Shown here: positions 58,544 through 64,000 of the stretch, piece by piece | How the letters are laid out: the number at the start of each line of letters is the position of its first letter | Position numbering within the stretch: the stretch's first letter is position 1 | DNA from: Chiridota heheva | Lineage: Eukaryota > Echinodermata > Holothuroidea > Apodida > Chiridotidae | Direction of reading: 5' to 3' | Assembly (NCBI GenBank): GCA_020152595.1 | Contig: JAIGNY010000466.1 | Coordinates: forward strand, 79,501-143,500 | Length of the DNA: 64,000 bases | The notes under the pieces: generated by a model | The model's database searches: none | What the model saw: the letters and a program-made list of their open reading frames with translations, nothing else | What the model was told of the DNA's origin: nothing | Position numbers and translations under genes: made by a program

Positions 58544-59290
58544 TTATTTGTCAGTAATTGTGTACATATTTATGTTTTCAACAGGTTCTATCACTAATAT
58601 ACATGCCTTAACGTGAAAATAAAGACAAATAACATCAAAATTCTGAACATAATTTTCAATGATACCATAACTAAGCTTCTTATGTAAACCACAAATGTTC
58701 AAAGCAACAATTTTCAAATAGTGAGCTGGAGATTTCTTTGCATACAAGTAATCATGATATAACAAAGAGTCAGTTTTATAGCAATCTTCATCTTCATCTG
58801 TGGCTGGTGCCAGTATGTCCTACAGATCAAGCTACAGGCCAAAGGTTTTCACACGCTCTTCACTCCAACCAAATCTTGCTACGTCATCACAGTTGTCAAT
58901 TGATACCTTTTCTTGTTTGTTGTCATCAGTTTGAATGACGCAGTGAATCTTACCATCGGTTGTCCATACCTTCAGAACTTTCGGGTCAAGTTTAAGCTCA
59001 CGTACAACAATACTGCGTAGTTTTGTCAGGTCATTGTTGACAAACAACTTATTCCACTTTGGAATCTCTTTTAAGTTCTTCTTCGACTTCATGATGGCAA
59101 TTTTGTCAGCTCTCCTAACAAATCTGACAATGGTAGGGCGGGGCCCACTTCTACACTTACTTCCAAGACGGTGACATATGCTGATTCTTTCTTTGCTAAC
59201 TCTTTCTTCACAACAAGCTTCAAGTTGGAGAGAAGATCCAGTATTTGCTTGTTGCAGGTGACGGCAAGACCTACCAGCATCTTCTTTAGT
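58544..59290 (-). mobile_element. LINE fragment: ORF1 C-terminus and start of ORF2 endonuclease
   Basis: Minus: RPTIVRFVRRADKIAIMKS, a Lys-rich stretch, FVNNDLTKLRSIVVREL and VWTTDGKIHCVI fit the RNA-binding C-terminus of LINE-type ORF1 proteins. ORF1 ends KTFGL then stop. ORF2 then begins, with YLKIVALNICGLHKKLSYGI and ENYVQNFDVICL, the start of an APE-type endonuclease, and is cut off at about 58544. One frame change at the G-run about 59130 splits ORF1. It is truncated at both ends and abuts the CXC-family relic. Confidence 0.72.
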
Positions 59291-59298
59291 TAAAAAAT

Positions 59299-62244
59299 AT
59301 GTGCGGTGATGAACTCGTATGGATGCTACCTGTTATTGGTGATTGGCATTTGCTTAAGAATTGCCAAGGCCCTTTATTAAAAGTATACATTGATGCTGGG
59401 CTCAAAGATCTGTTGTCTTTGTTCCATAGGGGTGCAACATTGAAGGTTGTTTGTAATGCTACTTGTTTTCAAAAGACTCATACATTTTTATTACAGGCAT
59501 GGGAGGAATTTTATTGTTAAATATTGCACCTTTTCATGAGCAATGAGAAAAACTTGGGCCAAACAGCAGAATTACAAAAGACTGTTACAGATGTCATAAA
59601 AGTTAAGAAGTGAAGTAGCTTTTCTCTGTATTAGCTAATTGTTCTATTCAGGTACAAGATTTGTTTGGTTTGTCTTCAACATTTTTATCCAAAAGCTCTA
59701 AAAAAGATGCCGCGTTCAAATTTAGAGCAATTTTTTGTTTGAAGACATGTTAAACTATTTCAGTCTCTTTTTTGCAGTGCATAGCCGAAATTATGCTTTA
59801 CGTAACATCTCTGTCAGTTTGATGGCCCCCATTTTTTCATGCTTTAGATCTCTCAACTTATCTGCGAATTGTTCCAGAACATCTAGCAAGCATCAGCTTC
59901 TTCCCAAATGAGATCACAGAGAAGTTGTCTGAAGGTGCATTTGCTGTAAGAAAACAGGTTACAGGTAACAGTATGGACTGTGTTGCTCTTGATATAGCCC
60001 ATGAGCTGGTTATCAACAAAGATGTCAAAATGGCCATGACTACTACTACTGCTGTAGAAGGTCTTTCTCGTATGGTTCACTACCTACCTCATAGGTCACA
60101 TGTTATAAATAAGTTTGAACAACAGTCTCTTGTATCAGGTACACACAGAGGGAGTGACAGCTCTTCCTTCAAGCATATCGAACAAAGTATTTGCATCTAC
60201 TGTGACAAGCTGAAAGAGGCATGTGTATTTCAAACATCTAATAATCCCACATGTGTAAACCATATTTTTTTACAGAATGCTGCAAGTCCCATGGTATCAA
60301 GTGATCTTTTTAAGTTCGATGATGGTGAGAAGAGTGTTTGATTATTTTAAATGTTTTATTTTAAATACGCCCGATTCTACGCCACCACGGCACAGAACAA
60401 ACTTGAAGACATTTAAGGTGGAGAAGACTTTGAGGAAACAGCAACAGGAATTAAAAGATCATCGACTTCAGATTGACTGTCTTCGTTAAGCATGAATGTT
60501 TGAATGAAAAATGTTTGTAATGAACCTATTTCTGATTTTTCACAGTTTATTACTTTTCCAAGGGTCATTTGTAAAGCCAGTGGACTTCCATACAAATCAT
60601 GTAAATCCAAATCATCATCCATTTTGCAACAACGTTTTCCTGCAGCTTTCCAGACATTTATTCATTCTTCTCAGAGTTTTTTGTTATATTTTGGAGGGTA
60701 TGTTTATGATCAACCCAACTAGACCCTTAAATAGTGTAAGACTTTTGGAGACTGCTAAGTTTTTGTACAAGCGGTGGATAGCCGATACTGTATGTTACAA
60801 GAAAGCTACTGAAATACACATCATTTTTGATGATCCAGGTCGTCATGGAACTACCCCAAAATATATTAAACGCCAGAGATGCGTCTCTGGTACAGTCAGA
60901 ATTAATGTATGAAAATATTCAGCCTTTCACAGCAACTCCCAAATCATGGCAAGCTTTCATTGGAAATCGTACGCAGAAAAGACTTCTTGTCAACTTTCTT
61001 TGTGAGTATATGTTAACTATTGCAGTTTCTACAGATATACGACCCGACAAACTTGTTTTGATGGTGTTAAACGAGACAAGTCGTATCAGTGTATTGATGG
61101 TACTATTACTTAAGCCCCAGAACTTGGAAGTGAGGAGGGAGACTCCAGTGTGGTATCATGCTGTCTCTACAGTTCATAATAATATCGTTATTTACAGCCC
61201 TGACAGAGACACGTTTCATATTGGTTTGCCATTAATGACGCAGGTATTACTTGGCAAACATGTCATGGTGCTTCTAACATGGGCCTCCCATAATGATCTT
61301 TTTTGTAGACATGAATACGCTAGTTCATTGCATTTCATATGACATTTCATTGCAGCCTCTTGCTTGTAATCTTGTGTATGCTTCATTGTATTTACAACTT
61401 ATTTTTATTTGCAGTGGATGTGATTATCTTTCCTTTTTAAGGGACAATCAAAACGTGCTTTTCTTAGTTCATTTTTTAGATACTGCAAGTTTATTACAGG
61501 TCAAGGTAGTATCGGTGAGTTACAAAACACCCTGCCAACTGATAAAGATTTGGGTTTGCTTGCATTTTATAGGCTTATTGGTACAGTGTATTTCATTACC
61601 CATGCTGGTGCTTTCATTGAAGAGTCACCTTCTGATTTATTTAAATCTGTATTATTGAAGGCATGAGTCCATTGCAGCATCATATTGCCTTCATTCAATC
61701 AATCCGTGAGGGCCACTTTCACAGAGTTAGCAGTGAGGCGTTCTGGATGCCTTCTGCAGAAGCATTGAAGTTTCATTGGGACAGGTGTTGTTGGACTGCA
61801 CAATTATGGGCTCAAGCCATGCAAAGTCAAGTTGTAGTACCTCTTGTCTCTGAATGTGGATGGGAGATTTCAGAAGATGGTCATCTAAATGTTGTTTGGG
61901 AGTCTGCAGAAAATGTCGCAAAAATACAAAGAAATGTTCAGTTCTTGAAAGAATGGTGCAAATGTTAAACTGGTTGCAAAAACAGAAGGTGTAAGTGTGT
62001 GAAGCAGGATAATTTGTGTGGGATTAATTGTAAATGTATTTCATGTGAAAACAAAGCTCACAAAGTTGCAAATGTTACAGTGGATTCTATACCCACAGAA
62101 ATTCCATGTCTACTAGAAGAATGGTCAATCTCATCTGATTCTTCTAGTAGTTCTTACATTGATTCTGAATCAGAAGCTTCAGATTGTGTTATGGACATTG
62201 ATGACACAAATGTAGAAAATCAGTTTTCCTTTCCAGTCGGTTGA
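59299..62244 (+). pseudogene. C-terminal half of the uncharacterised family: nuclease-like core and CXC domain
   Basis: In plus order, over shifting frames: VIGDWHLLKNCQGPLLKVYI and FLLQAWEEFY (59299-59517); SEGAFAVRKQVTGNSMDCVA..DIAHELVINKDVKM (59925-60341); LLETAKFLYKRWIADTVCYK and EIHIIFDDPGRHGTTPKYIK (60700-60900); PKSWQAFIGNRTQKRLLVNF and VIYSPDRDTFHIGLPL (60827-61240); GCDYLSFL (61418); SPLQHHIAFIQSIREGHF and EALKFHWDRCCWTAQLWAQA (61663 on); SECGWEISEDGHLNVVWESA; and a CXC zinc-binding domain (CKC*TGCKNRRCKCVKQDNL CGINCKC). The stop falls inside the CXC motif where a Lys codon is expected. The acid-rich blocks (FDDPG, SPDRD, GCDY) suggest a PIN/FEN-like nuclease fold; that is inference. 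Multi-copy and transposon-like in invertebrates. Confidence 0.62.
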
Positions 62245-62249
62245 GGAAC

Positions 62250-63335
62250 TAATTGTTGAGGTTAATGATTTATTACCTCTTCTCAGTGTTGTTAGTCCAT
62301 CAGGTGTAAGCCCTTGACATTATTATGCATGGTTCTTCTTTTTAATTATATTGAGGAACTCTCAGATCTGCGTGTTTAATCTAAGTATCCAAGTTTTGGC
62401 TTTGATATTTATGGAACACAAAAGGACCACCAAATAATGCCGCAAATCATTTTCGCAAAGAAATGTGGTCAAAAAATTAATTTTCCCTGCATATTCGTTT
62501 TCCGAACTTATCTATTTGTTTTCGAACATATAATTTGTGAACGTATTTGGTGCTCCTTTGGTGTTTCATACTTATTATCTATGTAATATTGCCAAAAGAC
62601 ATTTTAGTGATGGCCTGATGTGGAAAATCAAAAACTTTTTGGTATGCTGTGCTTCAAATTTGTCATTTATAGCTTGACTATTGAGGAATAGTGATAGCTA
62701 TTCTACTGCCCGTGGGCGTCGGCATTCGGTTAAAGTTTTTAGAAGAGTTTCTTTGTTTGGTTTAAGTGTTTGGCTGAAGTTTTTAGAGGTGTTTGTTTAT
62801 ATGATAATGACATTCCTGACAAGAATAGCAATTAAACTATTTGTGCTGGCATGAAAAGAAAGTCAAACAATAGAAAATCATAATTATTTTTTACCACTTG
62901 TCCTCAAAAGCATCCCAGGTGTATCACCTTGCCATTTTATGAAATCTTTTTCAAAGTTTATATCACCTTTGTTGTACTTAACAAGTATGACAGATATTAG
63001 TGCTACCCAATGCAGTTGACATATTTTTGATTTCATGTAAAAGTGTTTAAGAGTTAGAAACTTGTACCTTGACGTATTGTATGTAAAAAATGTATAAAGT
63101 GTTCAAAATATGCTGGTGTTCATTATTTGTGCAATCTGTTTGATCTTTTTTTTAAATTTAAATGTTTAGGCACAAGTTTTTGTATTTGATGTACCATTTG
63201 CCAAAGAAACACCTTGCCAAATTGCCTGTATATATTATATGACAATATTATCTTAAACTTTTATTTCTTTTCCCTCAGAAAGCTGGAGGTCCTTCCTACT
63301 ATATCACAGAAGAGTTCATTCTACCTTTTATAAAT
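62250..63335. other. AT-rich, no gene seen
   Basis: No frame or repeat stands out. Confidence 0.4.
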
Positions 63336-63341
63336 ACTTAA

Positions 63342-63816
63342 AGGTATATGGACATGCAGAGAGTTTTTATTCAAATGAAGAAGCATTCATTTTAAGCAGA
63401 TAAGTCTTGAAATGATTAAAATGGGTGCAAAGGTTATAATGTATGGAGAATAACATAGCTAAAAATCTTTAATGTTGTCCTTTATATTTCTCTCCTAGAT
63501 TTCAGACACCACAGATGTTCAAATTGCATTTACTGCAAAATATGGGTCAAGGCTATAGCAAAATTTCATCTCTGCATTATACCCAACTACTTCCTCTAAT
63601 ACAATTTGGGGAAAGGGTTGAAAAATAATAAGTTAACATAAGCAATAGCCATGGTGTTCTTGTTGTGATGCCACAAAGTATTGCATCATTTATGCTAATT
63701 TGGTACCAAAATGCTGTAAAGTGGTCACTTTTTAACCGATTTTGATGGGAAATTTTGCTCTTTTGATGATTTTGAGTATATTTTAAGCCATGTTGTTGCT
63801 ACTTGTCCATATACCT
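63342..63816. mobile_element. MITE with TTAA target duplication (T2/Kolobok-like)
   Basis: TIRs AGGTATATGGACA and TGTCCATATACCT are exact complements; TTAA flanks both ends (63338-63341 and 63817-63820). TTAAAGG ends are typical of T2/Kolobok-type elements. No ORF. 475 bp. Confidence 0.8.
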
Positions 63817-63872
63817 TTAAAAAGTATGAGTATTTAATTTACATGCATTATTGGTGAGTATACTATTATTAA

Positions 63873-63967
63873 AAGTGTATGGACATACCATCTTGCACTT
63901 CAAAAAGAAGTGAAATATGCAAGTAAAAAGAAATTCTGCAAATTGCAGGATATCTGTCCATATATCT
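63873..63967. mobile_element. Second, 95-bp MITE of the same family
   Basis: AAGTGTATGGACA and TGTCCATATATCT with TTAA on both sides. Two mismatches in the TIRs; almost only ends remain. Confidence 0.6.
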
Positions 63968-64000
63968 TTAAATTGCTTTGAACTTTATCTAAGAGGGGAC

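Overview
The window is animal nuclear DNA. It is AT-rich and intron-bearing, and dominated by repeats and broken mobile elements. Short exon-like frames are flanked by GT..AG signals. There are tRNA-derived SINEs, a piggyBac element, several Gypsy LTR retrotransposons, a LINE fragment and TTAA-flanked MITEs. Gene families seen (BEN, stathmin-domain, sushi/CCP, SWIM/MULE-like, and a CXC-domain nuclease-like family common in marine invertebrate genomes) suggest an invertebrate such as a cnidarian, sponge or early-branching deuterostome. I cannot name the species. No complete intact host gene was found; most real coding signal lies on the minus strand.

Region 1-19062 is a nested tandem array. 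A unit of about 3.7-4.0 kb is present about three times, and a sub-unit of about 1.185 kb then repeats head to tail four more times. Inside it are minus-strand exon relics: seven copies of the second half of a sushi/CCP domain, a Ser-rich tail exon open on both strands, and older degenerate exons. The leftmost part uniquely holds a stathmin-domain exon and a charged C-terminal exon.

Region 19063-24000 has a short tandem repeat and a dead piggyBac transposon (20247-23924) inserted in it. Region 24000-34100 has small host exons on the minus strand (25.8 kb; a likely BEN-domain gene at 31.6-34.0 kb), a SWIM/MULE-like transposase relic, five SINEs, and three minisatellites made of short inverted words.

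Region 34.8-38.0 kb holds two Gypsy pol fragments, one ending in a poly-A tract. Regions 39.8-41.2 and 45.0-45.6 kb hold the N-terminal half of an uncharacterised multi-copy gene family; a C-terminal half, probably of the same family (nuclease-like core and CXC domain), lies on the plus strand at 59.3-62.3 kb. Candidate host exons lie at 44.3, 45.9 and 47.2 kb.

Region 48.6-58.5 kb holds two LTR-bounded Gypsy elements, both minus-strand and both internal-deletion derivatives. The first carries an extra C2H2 zinc-finger ORF behind a strong splice acceptor, in the position of env. The second keeps gag and the integrase C-terminus only, has a 4-bp target duplication, and has unusual LTRs. A LINE fragment follows, then the CXC-family relic, then two T2/Kolobok-like MITEs at the right edge.
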